A DNA stretch of 64,000 bases from Actinomycetes bacterium. Its GTDB lineage: Bacteria > Actinomycetota > Actinomycetes > Actinomycetales > Microbacteriaceae. The stretch is taken from positions 3,930 to 67,929 of the forward strand of contig JAEYAG010000059.1 in the NCBI GenBank assembly GCA_023451265.1, read 5' to 3'. The first letter of the stretch is position 1. The number at the start of each line of letters is the position of its first letter. Below the pieces are notes generated by a model. The model worked only from the letters and a program-made list of their open reading frames with translations. It searched no databases and had not been told where the DNA came from. Shown piece after piece: positions 25,867 through 36,379 of the stretch. Made by a program: the position numbers and the translations under genes.

Positions 25867-27081
25867 TCAGGGCGTGCGCTCGCGCGAAGCGGCGAACAGG
25901 GCCGCGCCGATGCCGATCGCGGCGAACGCTGTCATCACGACGGTCGCGGGCACCGCGGTGGCCGTTCCCGCCAGGCCGCCGAGCGGTGACGCGCCCGCGC
26001 CGAAGACGAACTGCGCGAAGCCCAGCAGGGCCGATCCCGCGCCGGCCGTCCCGGCGGCGTGGCCGACCGCGAGGGCCGACGCGCTCGACATCACCGCCCC
26101 GCAGCCGGCCGCGAACAGGCAGGCCAGCAGCAGATACGACCAAAGGACGAGGACATCCGACAGTGCCAGCACCGCGAGGGCTGCCGCCGCGGACACCACG
26201 AGCAGCTGCGCGGCGCGCAGCGTGGGCGGTGCTCCCCACCGCGCCGCGATGCGACCGTTGAGCCAGGCGCCGGTCATCACCGCCACCGACGTCGCCGAGA
26301 AGGTCAGGCCGTAGGTGAGGGCGGTGTGGCCCAGCGCATCCTGCACGATGAACGACGACGAACTGATGTAGGTCATCAGGGCGGCGTACCCCGCACCGTA
26401 CGCGAGCACGTACCCCAGGTACACGGGGCGGCGCAGCAGCCGACCGATGTTGCCGGAGAGCGCCGCCAGGGTGAAGGGATGCCGCTGCTCGCGCGGCAGG
26501 CTCTCCGGGACGGCGAGGATCGCGACCGCCAGCATCGCCGCGCCGATCACCGCCAGTCCGCCCAGCGTCGCCCGCCAACCGCCCCATTGGGCCAACAGCG
26601 CACCCAGGGGGCTGGCCACCGCCGGTCCCAGGGCGATCATCACGAACAGGGTGCTGAAGGCACGGACCGCGCGCTCATGCGACACGAGGTCGGCGATGAC
26701 GGCCCGGGACAGCACCGCGCCGGCCGCCCCGGCGAAGCCCTGCACCGCCCGGATGGCGATGAGCGCCGACAGGGTCGGGCTGAAGGCGGCCCCCAGCGCG
26801 CACGCCGAGAACAGGGCGAGCGCCGCGATCAGCGTGCGGCGTCGCCCCAGCGCGTCGGAGATCGACCCGATGATCAGCTGCCCGAACGCCGAGCCGATGA
26901 GGAACGCGGTGAGCGTCAGCTGCACCGCCGAGGCCGCCGCGCCCAGGTCGTCGGCCATCGACGGGAAGGCCGGCAGGTACATGTCGGTCGACAGCGACGC
27001 TGTCATCGACACGAACCCGAGCGCGTAGATCCGGCCGCCGCCCAGCGGGTCGCGGCGGCCGGATGCGGCGGCGTCGGTCAC
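25867..27081 (-). CDS. MFS transporter, Bcr/CflA-type
   Basis: This is a 404-residue, twelve-helix protein. It shows the Bcr/CflA start (TDMYLPAFPSMADDLG), the loop 2-3 signature SDALGRRRTLIAA, and the helix 5 motif RAVQGFAGAAGAVLSRAVIAD characteristic of drug:H+ antiporters. The GTG start overlaps the stop of the ABC ATPase (GTGA), making it the last gene of the ten-gene operon that runs from 35.7 kb. It may export an intermediate or toxic analogue of the operon's substrate; generic multidrug efflux is equally possible. Confidence 0.88.
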   Translation of the reverse strand: MTDAAASGRRDPLGGGRIYALGFVSMTASLSTDMYLPAFPSMADDLGAAASAVQLTLTAFLIGSAFGQLIIGSISDALGRRRTLIAALALFSACALGAAFSPTLSALIAIRAVQGFAGAAGAVLSRAVIADLVSHERAVRAFSTLFVMIALGPAVASPLGALLAQWGGWRATLGGLAVIGAAMLAVAILAVPESLPREQRHPFTLAALSGNIGRLLRRPVYLGYVLAYGAGYAALMTYISSSSFIVQDALGHTALTYGLTFSATSVAVMTGAWLNGRIAARWGAPPTLRAAQLLVVSAAAALAVLALSDVLVLWSYLLLACLFAAGCGAVMSSASALAVGHAAGTAGAGSALLGFAQFVFGAGASPLGGLAGTATAVPATVVMTAFAAIGIGAALFAASRERTP

Positions 27082-27935
27082 GAGGCGGTCACGGCGTCGG
27101 GCCGGAACCCCTTCTTCGCGAGCTGGATCTGCTCGTACACGTGGTGGCGCAGCTCGGTGAACCGCGGCAGCGACCGCGTCTCGAGCTGGTCCCGCTCGGC
27201 CGGCAGATCGATCTCAAGGTCCTCCTGCACCACCGTCGGCGAGCTCGACAGGATGATGACCCGCTCGCCGAGGTACACCGACTCGTCGATGTCGTGGGTG
27301 ACGAACAGCACCGACAGGCCCAGCGACTTGCGCACGCTGCGCACCAGGTCCTCGAGGTCGGCGCGGGTCTGCGCGTCGACGGCCGCGAACGGCTCATCCA
27401 TCAACAGCACCTCGGGCTGGTAGGCGATGGCACGGGCGATCGCCACCCGCTGCTGCATGCCGCCCGACAGCTGCCAGGGGTACGACTGCGGCACGTGGTC
27501 CAGGCCCACGTTGACGAGCGCCTCTTCGACGAGCTCCTTGCGGCGGGCCTTCGGCACGCCCGCGTTGCGCAACGGCAGTTCGACGTTGTCGGCCACGCGC
27601 AGCCACGGGAACAGCGACCGGCCATACTCCTGGAAGACGACGGCCATCTTCTTCGGCGGCCCGGTCACGGGCTTGCCGTCGAGCACGACCTCGCCGCTGG
27701 TGGGTTCGAGCAGCCCCGCGATGCACTTGAGCAGGGTGGTCTTGCCCGACCCGGACGGGCCGACCAGGCAGGTGAGCTCGTTCTTGCCGAGGTCGAAGGT
27801 CAGGTCGCGGACGGCTTCGATGTCGCCCCCGTCGGTGTGGTAGATCTTCTGCAGCCCGCGCACCGACAGCAGCGTGTCCTCGGCGGCGAGGGTGCGGCCG
27901 CGGCCGACGAGCGGCGGGGTGTTCTCAAGAGGCAT
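27078..27935 (-). CDS. ABC transporter ATP-binding protein (NitT/TauT family)
   Basis: The 285-residue ATPase has Walker A GPSGSGKTT (about 58-66), a Q-loop in VVFQEYG, the signature LSGGMQQR, Walker B VLLMDEP and the switch His in VTHD. The sequence type (SsuB/TauB/NrtD-like, with FQEYGRSLFPWL) matches importers of sulfonates, nitrate or organic anions. It overlaps the upstream permease by 11 bp and the downstream MFS gene by 4 bp. With two permeases and a lipoprotein it forms a complete importer. Confidence 0.92.
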   Translation of the reverse strand: MPLENTPPLVGRGRTLAAEDTLLSVRGLQKIYHTDGGDIEAVRDLTFDLGKNELTCLVGPSGSGKTTLLKCIAGLLEPTSGEVVLDGKPVTGPPKKMAVVFQEYGRSLFPWLRVADNVELPLRNAGVPKARRKELVEEALVNVGLDHVPQSYPWQLSGGMQQRVAIARAIAYQPEVLLMDEPFAAVDAQTRADLEDLVRSVRKSLGLSVLFVTHDIDESVYLGERVIILSSSPTVVQEDLEIDLPAERDQLETRSLPRFTELRHHVYEQIQLAKKGFRPDAVTAS

Positions 27936-28701
27936 TCTCGATGTCCTTCAGTCCGTAGTACCAGCGGAGGATGCGGCGCTCGACGTACTTGAACAGCACC
28001 GAGACGGCGATGCCGATCAGTCCCAGCATCAGGATCCCCGACCACATCTCGGGGATCGCGAAGCGCCGCTGGAATTGGATGATCGAGAAGCCCAGCCCCG
28101 AGGAGGAGAAGAACATCTCGCTGATCACCATGAGGATGATGCCGATGGGCAGCGCCTGGCGCACCCCGGCGAGGATCTGCGGGGCCGCCGACGGCAGCAC
28201 CTGATAGCGCACCCGGGAGAACCCGTGGATGCCGTATGACCGGCTCGTCTCGGTCTGCACCGAGTCGGTGGCGCGCACGCCTTCGATCGTGTTCAGCAGC
28301 ACCGGCCAGATCGCACCGGCGGCGATGACGACGATCTTCATCGTGTCGTCGACGCCGATCAGCAGCCCGAAGATCGGGATGAGCACCGGCGGCGGGATCG
28401 CACGGAAGAACTCGAAGATCGGCTCGGTGAAGGCGCGCAGGTCGCGGTTCAGGCCGATCAGCAGGCCCAGCACGGCGCCGAGGACGATCGCGACACCGGT
28501 GCCGACGGCGAACCGGCCGAGCGAGGGCAGCACATCGCTGAAGAAGCGCTCGCCGACCCAGGTCTCGAAGAACTCGGCGACCAGTTCCGCGGGCTTGGGC
28601 ACGAAGATGCTCGTCGCGTTCAGGCTCAGCAGCCACCAGAGGGCGATGAGGATGATCGGGAGCCCGACCGCGTAGGCCGCGGCGATGAGGAACTTCTTCA
28701 T
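27925..28701 (-). CDS. ABC transporter permease (NitT/TauT family), second of two
   Basis: The 258-residue protein has six hydrophobic segments and the permease-ATPase contact loop in the EAA-like segment (RSYGIHGFSRVRYQVLPSAAPQI). It starts with ATG 28701, overlapping the stop of the first permease (ATGA). SsuC-type transporters usually carry one permease gene acting as a homodimer; here two different ones are present, suggesting a heterodimeric channel. Confidence 0.9.
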   Translation of the reverse strand: MKKFLIAAAYAVGLPIILIALWWLLSLNATSIFVPKPAELVAEFFETWVGERFFSDVLPSLGRFAVGTGVAIVLGAVLGLLIGLNRDLRAFTEPIFEFFRAIPPPVLIPIFGLLIGVDDTMKIVVIAAGAIWPVLLNTIEGVRATDSVQTETSRSYGIHGFSRVRYQVLPSAAPQILAGVRQALPIGIILMVISEMFFSSSGLGFSIIQFQRRFAIPEMWSGILMLGLIGIAVSVLFKYVERRILRWYYGLKDIENAS

Positions 28702-29527
28702 ACGACCGCCTCCCCGCGCACCGACTGGTGCCAGCTCAGCAGCCGGCGCTCCAGCAGTCGCACGCCCACGTTGATGACCAGGCCCAGCAGGCCGGTGGCC
28801 AGGACCAGGGCGTACGTCGACTCGTACAGTCCGACGTTGCGCGACAGGGCGATCTGGTTGCCGAGCCCCGGCGTGCCGATGACCAGCTCTGCGGTCACCG
28901 CCAGGATCAGCGCGACGGCCGCCGCCAGGCGCAGCCCCGTGAGCAGGTACGGCAGCATCGTGGGGAACACGACGTCGCGCACGCGCTGCCACCAGGTGAA
29001 GCCGAAGCTGCGGGCGGTGTTCATGGCGACGGTGTCGACGTCGGCGACGCCGTAGAGCACCTGGATGAAGATCTGCCAGAACGCGCCGTAGGTGATGATC
29101 AGCAGGCTCTGCTGCAGCGGGACGGCGAACAGCAGCACCGCCAGCGGGATGAGACCGACCGAGGGGATCGGCCGCAGGAACTCGACGGTCGTGCGCGTCG
29201 CCTTCTGCAGGAACGACGACAGGCCGATGAGCACCCCCAGCGGCAGCGCCAGTACGAGCGCCAGTCCGATGCCGAGCGCCCAGCTGGTCACGGTCTGCCC
29301 GACCGCCTCCCAGAAGCCGGTGAGCGTCGCGTTCTGCGCGAGGGTGACCAGAACGGTGGATGCCGGGGGCAGATACGTCGGGTCGACGATGCCGGTGCGG
29401 GAGGCGATCTCCCAGACGGCGAGGAACGTGAGCACCCCCGCCGCACCCAGCAGCATCCGGCGTGGCCGGAACCGGCGGCGCCGGCGCCGGGCGTTCGCGA
29501 CGGCGACCGTGCGTGTGATGGTGTCGG

Positions 29528-29531
<4 letters not shown>
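28698..29531 (-). CDS. ABC transporter permease (NitT/TauT family), first of two
   Basis: This 277-residue membrane protein has an Arg-rich N-terminus (NARRRRRRFRPRR). Six helices follow, with the EAA-like loop RSFGFTWWQRVRDVVFPTMLPYLL that docks the ATPase. ATG 29531 overlaps the stop of the acyl-CoA ligase gene (ATGA). It is paralogous to the next permease but clearly distinct in sequence, so the pair probably forms a heterodimer. Confidence 0.9.
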
Positions 29532-31078
<1,547 letters not shown>

Positions 31079-31110
31079 TCGGTGTGCCTCGTTGCTGTAG
31101 CGGGATTGCA

Positions 31111-31151
31111 GGACAGGGGCGGGTGCCGCCGGGCGGCGCCCGCCCCCGTCC
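31111..31151 (-). terminator. Large intra-operon hairpin after the binding-protein gene
   Basis: The 20-base left arm (31111-31130) and right arm (31132-31151) are complementary except for one A-C mismatch and one G-U pair, giving a near-perfect 41-nt palindrome rich in GGGGCGGG/CCCGCCCC. It lies 8 bases after the binding-protein stop and about 30 bases before the ligase start. It may cause partial termination or protect the 3' end of the upstream message, raising binding-protein levels relative to downstream genes. Confidence 0.65.
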
Positions 31152-31158
31152 GAGCGGA

Positions 31159-32160
31159 TTACGGGATGATCACCGTGTCGAGGTCGGGCTCGGCGTCCAT
31201 GAAGTCGTACTTCAGGGCGAGGTCGCTCAGGTCGATCAGCACCTGCGGGTCGAGGTCGGCCGACAGCCGCTCGAGGCGCAGGTCCATGGCGGCGGCCTCG
31301 GGGAGTGGGGTGAGCTCGGCGATCGCGGCGGCCAGGCCCTCGCGGTCGTCGTTGGCGGCATCGAGGGTCTCGCCCAGGGCGGCACGCCACTTCTCGAGCG
31401 TGTCCGCGTCTTCGGCGACAGCGCCCGAGGTGAACGTGACCATCGTGGGCAGGCCCGGGATGGTGTTCTGGTTCGGGTAGCCGAGCACCGAGTACTTCTC
31501 CGGGTCGGCGATGGCTGCTGACATGAACGGCTCCGGGATCCACACAGCGTCGACGTTGTTGCCGTCGAGCTGTGCCAGCGCGTCGGCGAAGCCGATCTCG
31601 ATGAAGTTCACCGCGTCGGGGTCGCCGCCGTCCTTGGCGACGGACTCCTTGATGGTGAGGTCGCCCTGCGTGTTGACGGCGTTGACCGACACGCGCTTCC
31701 CCTCGAGGTCGGCCCAGCTGTCGATGCCGTCACCGGCGCGGGTGACGACGGCGTTGATGTCGTCGCCCTCGGCGAGCGAGAACGAGTAGCCGGTCGCGAC
31801 GCGGACGTCGACACCCTGGCTGGAGGCGACCAGCACCGAGAGCGGGTTGCCGACGCCGAAGTCGAGCTGACCGGTCGAGACGGCCGGCAGCATGGCGGCA
31901 CCGCCCTCCTGGATGGTCACCTCCACATCGAGGCCGTGCTTCTCGAAGATGCCCTCGTTGATGCCGTAGGTGACGGCGGCCGACGGCGCGATGGCCAGCA
32001 GGCCGACGTTGATCGAGGTGAGCTCGTCGGTCGTGCCGGGGTCGGTGTCGCCGGTGGGGTCCGGGTCGCCGCTGGGCGAACCGGACGTGCACGCGGAGAG
32101 CAGGAGCACACCGGCGGTGGCCAGGGCCGCCAGACCGGTGAAGCGGGTACGTCGTGACAT
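31159..32160 (-). CDS. ABC transporter substrate-binding lipoprotein (NitT/TauT family)
   Basis: The 333-residue protein has a lipoprotein signal peptide with lipobox LSAC (Cys at about 24), a Ser/Asp/Pro/Gly-rich tether, then a type II periplasmic-binding fold (INVGLLAIAPSAAVTYGINEGIFEKHGLDVE). These features are typical of the NMT1/SsuA/TauA family. It is anchored outside the membrane and delivers ligand to the two permeases encoded downstream. ATG 32160 has the SD AAAGGAG. Being placed among CoA-catabolic genes, its ligand is probably an organic acid rather than nitrate or taurine. Confidence 0.9.
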   Translation of the reverse strand: MSRRTRFTGLAALATAGVLLLSACTSGSPSGDPDPTGDTDPGTTDELTSINVGLLAIAPSAAVTYGINEGIFEKHGLDVEVTIQEGGAAMLPAVSTGQLDFGVGNPLSVLVASSQGVDVRVATGYSFSLAEGDDINAVVTRAGDGIDSWADLEGKRVSVNAVNTQGDLTIKESVAKDGGDPDAVNFIEIGFADALAQLDGNNVDAVWIPEPFMSAAIADPEKYSVLGYPNQNTIPGLPTMVTFTSGAVAEDADTLEKWRAALGETLDAANDDREGLAAAIAELTPLPEAAAMDLRLERLSADLDPQVLIDLSDLALKYDFMDAEPDLDTVIIP

Positions 32161-32228
32161 TTCAGTGACTCCTTTGTAACTGCGGGTGGTTGCTGTGCGA
32201 TGTTCAGTTGTGGAGGGCCCGGCTCGAG

Positions 32229-32681
32229 TCAGGCGTAGAAGCGGTACAGGCCCCGTGCGACCACGGCGGGCTTGGTGCCGCCGTCGATCTCGATGGTCTG
32301 GTCGACGGCGAACTGATAGCCCCCGGGCACCTCGGTGACCTCGGCGATGACGGCTCCGCCGCGCACGCGGTCGCCGACCTTGACCGGCGACACGAAGCGG
32401 ACCTTGTCGAGGCCGTAGTTGACCTTGGTCGTCACGCCCTCGAGGTCGAACAGCTCCGACCAGAACTTGACCGTCAGCGACAGCGACAGGAATCCGTGGG
32501 CGATCGGGCCGCCGAACGGGCCGTCCTTGGCGCGCTCGGGGTCGACGTGGATCCACTGGTGGTCGTCGGTGGCGTCGGCGAACAGGTTCACGCGGTCCTG
32601 CGTCACCTCGGTCCAGTCGCTGAACCCGAGGTCGGTGCCGGCGAGGGTGGCGGCGTCGGCGTAGGCGGCGGTGGTGGTCAT
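32229..32681 (-). CDS. MaoC-family (R)-specific enoyl-CoA hydratase
   Basis: The 150-residue hot-dog protein carries the hydratase-2 catalytic segment FADATDDHQWIHVD (Asp and His) and the conserved GPIAHGFLSLSL helix. It hydrates a trans-2-enoyl-CoA to the (3R)-hydroxyacyl-CoA. Its partner is probably the SDR at 34816-35733, which looks like the (3R)-hydroxyacyl-CoA dehydrogenase domain of peroxisomal multifunctional enzyme 2. It lies 16 bp after the acyl-CoA dehydrogenase. Confidence 0.9.
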   Translation of the reverse strand: MTTTAAYADAATLAGTDLGFSDWTEVTQDRVNLFADATDDHQWIHVDPERAKDGPFGGPIAHGFLSLSLTVKFWSELFDLEGVTTKVNYGLDKVRFVSPVKVGDRVRGGAVIAEVTEVPGGYQFAVDQTIEIDGGTKPAVVARGLYRFYA

Positions 32682-32697
32682 AGGTGGGCCTTTCGTG

Positions 32698-33885
32698 TCA
32701 GACGAATGCGGCCACGCCGGTCAGGGCGCGTCCGACGATGAGGGAGTTGATCTCGTGGGTGCCTTCGTAGGAGTAGACGGCTTCGGCGTCGGCGAAGAAC
32801 CGCGCGACGTCGTGCTCGAGGAGGATGCCGTTGCCGCCGAGCACTTCGCGGCCCAGCGCCACCGTCTCGCGGGCCAGCCGCGCCGTGGTCATCTTCGCCA
32901 GCGCGGAGTTCGTGTCGCTGAAGTCCCCGGCATCCTGCCGCTGCGACAGCTGCACCGCCATGCCCAGCGACGCGACGGCGTTGCCGAGCATGCGGGCCAG
33001 CTTCTCCTGCACGAGCTGGAAGCCGCCGACAGGGCGCCCGAACTGCTCGCGGGTGCGGACGTACCGCACAGCGGCCTCGAGGGCACCGGCCTGCAGGCCG
33101 GCTGCGATCCACGCGACATCCGAGCGCATCGTGCGCAGGATCCGCGACACGTCCCGCCATGAGTCCACGTTCTGCAGGCGCCGGGCCTCGGGCACGCGGA
33201 CATCCTCGAGCGTGATGACGGCGTTCTGCATGGGGCGCAGTGACACCTTGCCGGTGATGGTCTCCAGGTGGATGCCGGTGGCGACGCGGTCGACGAGGAA
33301 GAGCTTGATCTCGCCGTCGGCGGTGGCGCGGGCGAAGACGGCGAGCACGTCGGCGGTGTCGGCGCCGCCGATCCAGCGTTTGCGACCCGACAGCACCCAG
33401 TCGTCCCCGTCGCGGCGGGCGGTCGTGGCCAGGCCGCCAGCGATGTCGGAGCCGTGGTCGGGCTCGGTGAGGGCGAACACCCCGGTCAGCGCGAACGTGC
33501 GCACGAGCGGGTCGAGTTCGGCGACCTGCGTCGCGGACCCGCCCAGCCGCACCGCGGCGCGGAACAGGCCGGACTGTGCGTTGTAGAGCGTCGCGACCGA
33601 CACGTCGGCGCGGGCGAGCACATAGTTGCGGAACCCGTTGAACATGGACGAGTCGGCCTCTTCGGCGGGAACGCCCTCGGGCGCCATGAGATCCAGCGGC
33701 ACGAGCGCCTCGAGTACGGCGGCGGGCATCGTCGCCGTCTCCCAGGCGTCGCGCATGAGCGGAGCGATCTCGCGTTCGAGCGTGGCGGCCAGGCCGGCCA
33801 GGGCGGCGCGCGCGGTCTCGCTGAGGTGCGTCTGCGCGTACCCGTACGGGTCCAGGCCGATCGCGTCGTCGCGGGCGAGGGTCAT
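32698..33885 (-). CDS. Acyl-CoA dehydrogenase (glutaryl-CoA-dehydrogenase-like branch)
   Basis: The 395-residue protein has the ACAD motifs: GVFALTEPDHGSD for flavin/substrate contact, WVLSGRKRWIGGADTADV, REQFGRPVGGFQLVQEKLARM, and the C-terminal catalytic Glu in YSYEGTHEINSLIVGRALTG, the position used by short-chain and glutaryl-CoA dehydrogenases. It introduces the 2,3-double bond in an acyl-CoA with FAD. The ATG overlaps the amidohydrolase stop (TGATG). The substrate could be a dicarboxyl- or alicyclic-CoA, but this is not provable here. Confidence 0.92.
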   Translation of the reverse strand: MTLARDDAIGLDPYGYAQTHLSETARAALAGLAATLEREIAPLMRDAWETATMPAAVLEALVPLDLMAPEGVPAEEADSSMFNGFRNYVLARADVSVATLYNAQSGLFRAAVRLGGSATQVAELDPLVRTFALTGVFALTEPDHGSDIAGGLATTARRDGDDWVLSGRKRWIGGADTADVLAVFARATADGEIKLFLVDRVATGIHLETITGKVSLRPMQNAVITLEDVRVPEARRLQNVDSWRDVSRILRTMRSDVAWIAAGLQAGALEAAVRYVRTREQFGRPVGGFQLVQEKLARMLGNAVASLGMAVQLSQRQDAGDFSDTNSALAKMTTARLARETVALGREVLGGNGILLEHDVARFFADAEAVYSYEGTHEINSLIVGRALTGVAAFV

Positions 33886-34775
33886 CACGTGCCTCCGAGG
33901 CGAAGGAGCCGGGCGGCGTTGTCCTTGAGGATGCCGGGGAGGACCTCGGGCTTGAACAGTTCGGCCGCCGCCGCATCGCGCTGCCAGCGGTCGGGCGTCA
34001 GCAGCGGGAAGTCCGAACCGAACAGCACGCGGCCCTTGAGGTAGGAGTTGGCGGCGCGCACCAGCGACTCCGGGAAGTAATTCGGGCTCCAGCCCGACAG
34101 GTCGATCCAGGTGTTGTGCTTGTGTGTCGCGACCGACAGGGCTTCGTCCTGCCACGGCACGGACGGGTGGGCCATGATGATCTGCAGGTCGGGGAAGTCG
34201 GCGGCGACCCCGTCCAGCAGCATGGGGTTCGACAGCGCCAGACGGAAGCCCCGCCCGCCAGGCATGCCGGCGCCGATCCCGGTCTGTCCGGTGTGGAACA
34301 GGGCGGTCACCCCGGCATCCTGCAGCGCGGCGTACAGCCCGTAGTGCTGCTCGTCGCTCGGGTCGAAGCCCTGCACGGTGGGGTGGAACTTGAACCCCCG
34401 CACGCCGTGGTCCTCGATGAGGCGCCGGGCGCGGTCGACGGCGTCGGTGCGGCGCGGGTCGACCGAGCCGAACGGGATCAGCACGTCGTTGTTACGGGCC
34501 GCGCCCTCGGCGATCTCCTCGTTCGACAGCGGCGGGTGGTCCAGTTGCGTCTGCGCGTCGACCGTGAACACGACGGCGGCCATCTTCCGCTCGCGGTAGT
34601 ACGCGGCGACGCTGTCGAGGTCGGGCCGGGGGCCCTCCGCCGAGAAGTACTTCGACGCGGCCTCGGACAGATCCGCCGGCAGCGACGAGCGGCCGTGCGC
34701 GTCGACCTCGATGTGCACGTGCACGTCGATCGCGGTGAGGGCGTCGAGGTCGATCGCGGGTTCGTAGCGGGTCAT
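33885..34775 (-). CDS. Amidohydrolase-superfamily protein (COG2159, ACMSD/decarboxylase-hydratase group)
   Basis: This 296-residue TIM-barrel metal enzyme has HxH in IDVHVHIEVD (near 18-21), a lysine-bearing GFKFHPTVQGF strand, HTGQTG, MAHPSVPWQDE and the final Asp in LFGSDFPLL. Members of this group include ACMSD, gamma-resorcylate decarboxylase and 4-oxalomesaconate hydratase: non-oxidative decarboxylases or hydratases of aromatic and dienoic acids. In this operon it may hydrolyse or decarboxylate a ring-derived acid. It is coupled to the downstream acyl-CoA dehydrogenase. Confidence 0.87.
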   Translation of the reverse strand: MTRYEPAIDLDALTAIDVHVHIEVDAHGRSSLPADLSEAASKYFSAEGPRPDLDSVAAYYRERKMAAVVFTVDAQTQLDHPPLSNEEIAEGAARNNDVLIPFGSVDPRRTDAVDRARRLIEDHGVRGFKFHPTVQGFDPSDEQHYGLYAALQDAGVTALFHTGQTGIGAGMPGGRGFRLALSNPMLLDGVAADFPDLQIIMAHPSVPWQDEALSVATHKHNTWIDLSGWSPNYFPESLVRAANSYLKGRVLFGSDFPLLTPDRWQRDAAAAELFKPEVLPGILKDNAARLLRLGGT

Positions 34776-34815
34776 GGCTTCGGGTGCTCGGGTCTCCGGT
34801 CGGGGTGGGCGGTGG

Positions 34816-35733
34816 TCAGCGCTGGAGGTCTTCGGGCAGCGGCGGGAACGACTCGCCGACCGACTGGAGGTGGCCGCCGATGACGTCGGCGCCGCGCTCG
34901 ATCAGCGCGTCGTAGGTCCAGCCGCCCTCGCGGTACTCGGTCGTGGCGGCCTCCGGGTGCGACCACACCTGCAGGCGGTCGCCGCCGATGCCGATGGCCT
35001 GACCGGTGATCCCGGCCGCCTCGTCGGACGCGAGGTAGGCGATGAGTCCGGCGACATCGGCCGCGGTGCCGAAGCCCAGGTCGTGGCGGAAGAACGCGGG
35101 CATGGCCTCGCCCTTCGCGTCGGCCTCGACGGCGGCGGCGAAGAAGGGCACGGTCGCCGTCATCGCGGTGGCGGCCACGGGGATGACGGCGTTGGCGGTG
35201 ATGCCGGCCTTCTTCAGCTCGAGGGCCCACGTGCGGACCATGCCGACGATGCCGGCCTTCGCGGCCGCGTAGTTGGTCTGGCCGAAGTTGCCGCGCTGGC
35301 CGGTCGGCGAGCCGATCGTGATGATGCGGCCGGCGATCTGGTTCTCGCGCATGTAGGTGGCGGCCGCGCGGACGGTGGTGAACGTGCCGCGCAGGTGCAC
35401 GCCGATGACGGTGTCGAAGTCCTCGTCGCTCATCTTCCAGAGCACCGTGTCGCGCAGCACGCCGGCGTTGGTGACGAGGATGTCGAGCCGCCCGAACGTG
35501 TCGACGGCGGTCTGGACGAGCGTGTCGGCGGTCTCGGTCGGGCCGACCGGGGCCACGACGGCGACCGCGCGTCCGCCGGCGTCGGTGATGGATGCCACGG
35601 CGGCGGCCGCAGTGGCCTCGTCGACGTCGTTGACCACGACCGCCGCGCCCTGGCGGGCGAGCTCCTGGGCGTAGGCGAGACCGAGTCCGCGGCCCGATCC
35701 GGTGACGATGGCGACTTTGCCGTCAAGGCTCAT
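34816..35733 (-). CDS. Short-chain dehydrogenase resembling (3R)-hydroxyacyl-CoA dehydrogenase (HSD17B4-like)
   Basis: From ATG 35733 (SD AAGGAG) the protein is 305 aa. It has the cofactor loop TGSGRGLG near 10-17 and VVVNDVDE; the Asp predicts NAD preference. NAGVLRD follows, and the catalytic Ser and YAAAK are in IGSPTGQRGNFGQTNYAAAK. The GNFGQxNY segment and about 50 extra C-terminal residues (DRLQVWSHPE...) match the N-terminal dehydrogenase of peroxisomal multifunctional enzyme 2. It is the first gene of the ten-gene operon and divergent from a MarR gene. With the MaoC hydratase it can complete an (R)-type beta-oxidation turn. Confidence 0.88.
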   Translation of the reverse strand: MSLDGKVAIVTGSGRGLGLAYAQELARQGAAVVVNDVDEATAAAAVASITDAGGRAVAVVAPVGPTETADTLVQTAVDTFGRLDILVTNAGVLRDTVLWKMSDEDFDTVIGVHLRGTFTTVRAAATYMRENQIAGRIITIGSPTGQRGNFGQTNYAAAKAGIVGMVRTWALELKKAGITANAVIPVAATAMTATVPFFAAAVEADAKGEAMPAFFRHDLGFGTAADVAGLIAYLASDEAAGITGQAIGIGGDRLQVWSHPEAATTEYREGGWTYDALIERGADVIGGHLQSVGESFPPLPEDLQR

Positions 35734-35760
35734 GGGGTGCTCCTTCACACGTGATGCCCT

Positions 35761-35807
35761 CATTGAAGTGGACATAGTTGAAATTGTCAATGGTTTCTGA
35801 GCTCAAT
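35761..35807. promoter_or_regulatory. Divergent promoter/operator of the SDR operon and marR
   Basis: On the minus strand TTGACA (35790-35785) and TTCAAT (35767-35762) are spaced by 17 bp and drive the SDR operon. Inverted half-sites CATTGA (35761-35766) and TCAATG (35787-35792) cover the two boxes. A third TCAATG copy is at 35803-35808 and a nested TTGA-N5-TCAA at 35778-35790. On the plus strand TTGAAA (35778-35783) may be the marR -35. The MarR protein is the obvious repressor. Confidence 0.7.
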
Positions 35808-35829
35808 GAACTGCTCTAGGATGAGTGCC

Positions 35830-36321
35830 ATGTCGAAGACGACGCGAAGGCCTGCGCCGGTGCTCCCGGCGTCGGCGGACGACCGCCTCTGGCAGTCCTC
35901 CGTCGGCGGGGGCCTGAGCTTCGTGCTCGCGCGGGCCAACGCGCTGTCGCTGGCCGGCGTGCATGCGGCCCTGGCCGAGCATGGGCTGCGGGTGCGGCAG
36001 TACTCCGTGCTGGCGATCGCGGCCGGGGGCCTGCGCCCGTCGCAGCGCGAGCTGTCGGACTTCCTGCGGCTGGACCCCAGTCAGATCGTCGCCGTCGTCG
36101 ACCACCTCGAATCGCGCGACCTCGTGCGCCGCGAGCCCGACCCCACCGATCGCCGGGCCAAGGTCGTGGTGGCCACCGAGGCCGGCAAGGCGCTGTTCCG
36201 CCGCGCGCGGGCGGCGGCCGATCAGGCGGACGAGGAGTTCCTCGCCCGGCTCGACGCCGCCGAGGTCGCGGCCCTGGCCCCCGCCCTGCGCAAACTCGCC
36301 TGGGCCCCCGCCGTCGACTGA
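35830..36321 (+). CDS. MarR-family regulator of the SDR-ABC catabolic operon
   Basis: The 163-residue protein contains LRVRQYSVLAIAAGG, the recognition helix region SQRELSDFLRLDPSQIVAVVDHLE and the wing DPTDRRAKVVVATEAG. The ATG at 35830 is chosen because AGGATGAG precedes it; in-frame ATGs at 35806 and 35821 are alternatives. It is divergently transcribed from the SDR gene with 96 bp between starts and palindromic half-sites on both promoters, so it probably represses both until an acyl-CoA or aromatic acid binds. Confidence 0.9.
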   Translation: MSKTTRRPAPVLPASADDRLWQSSVGGGLSFVLARANALSLAGVHAALAEHGLRVRQYSVLAIAAGGLRPSQRELSDFLRLDPSQIVAVVDHLESRDLVRREPDPTDRRAKVVVATEAGKALFRRARAAADQADEEFLARLDAAEVAALAPALRKLAWAPAVD

Positions 36322-36379
36322 CCTGCGGGCGCTGTCGCCCTTCGCGAGCCGCGCCGCCCCCCGGCATCCCCACCTTCGG

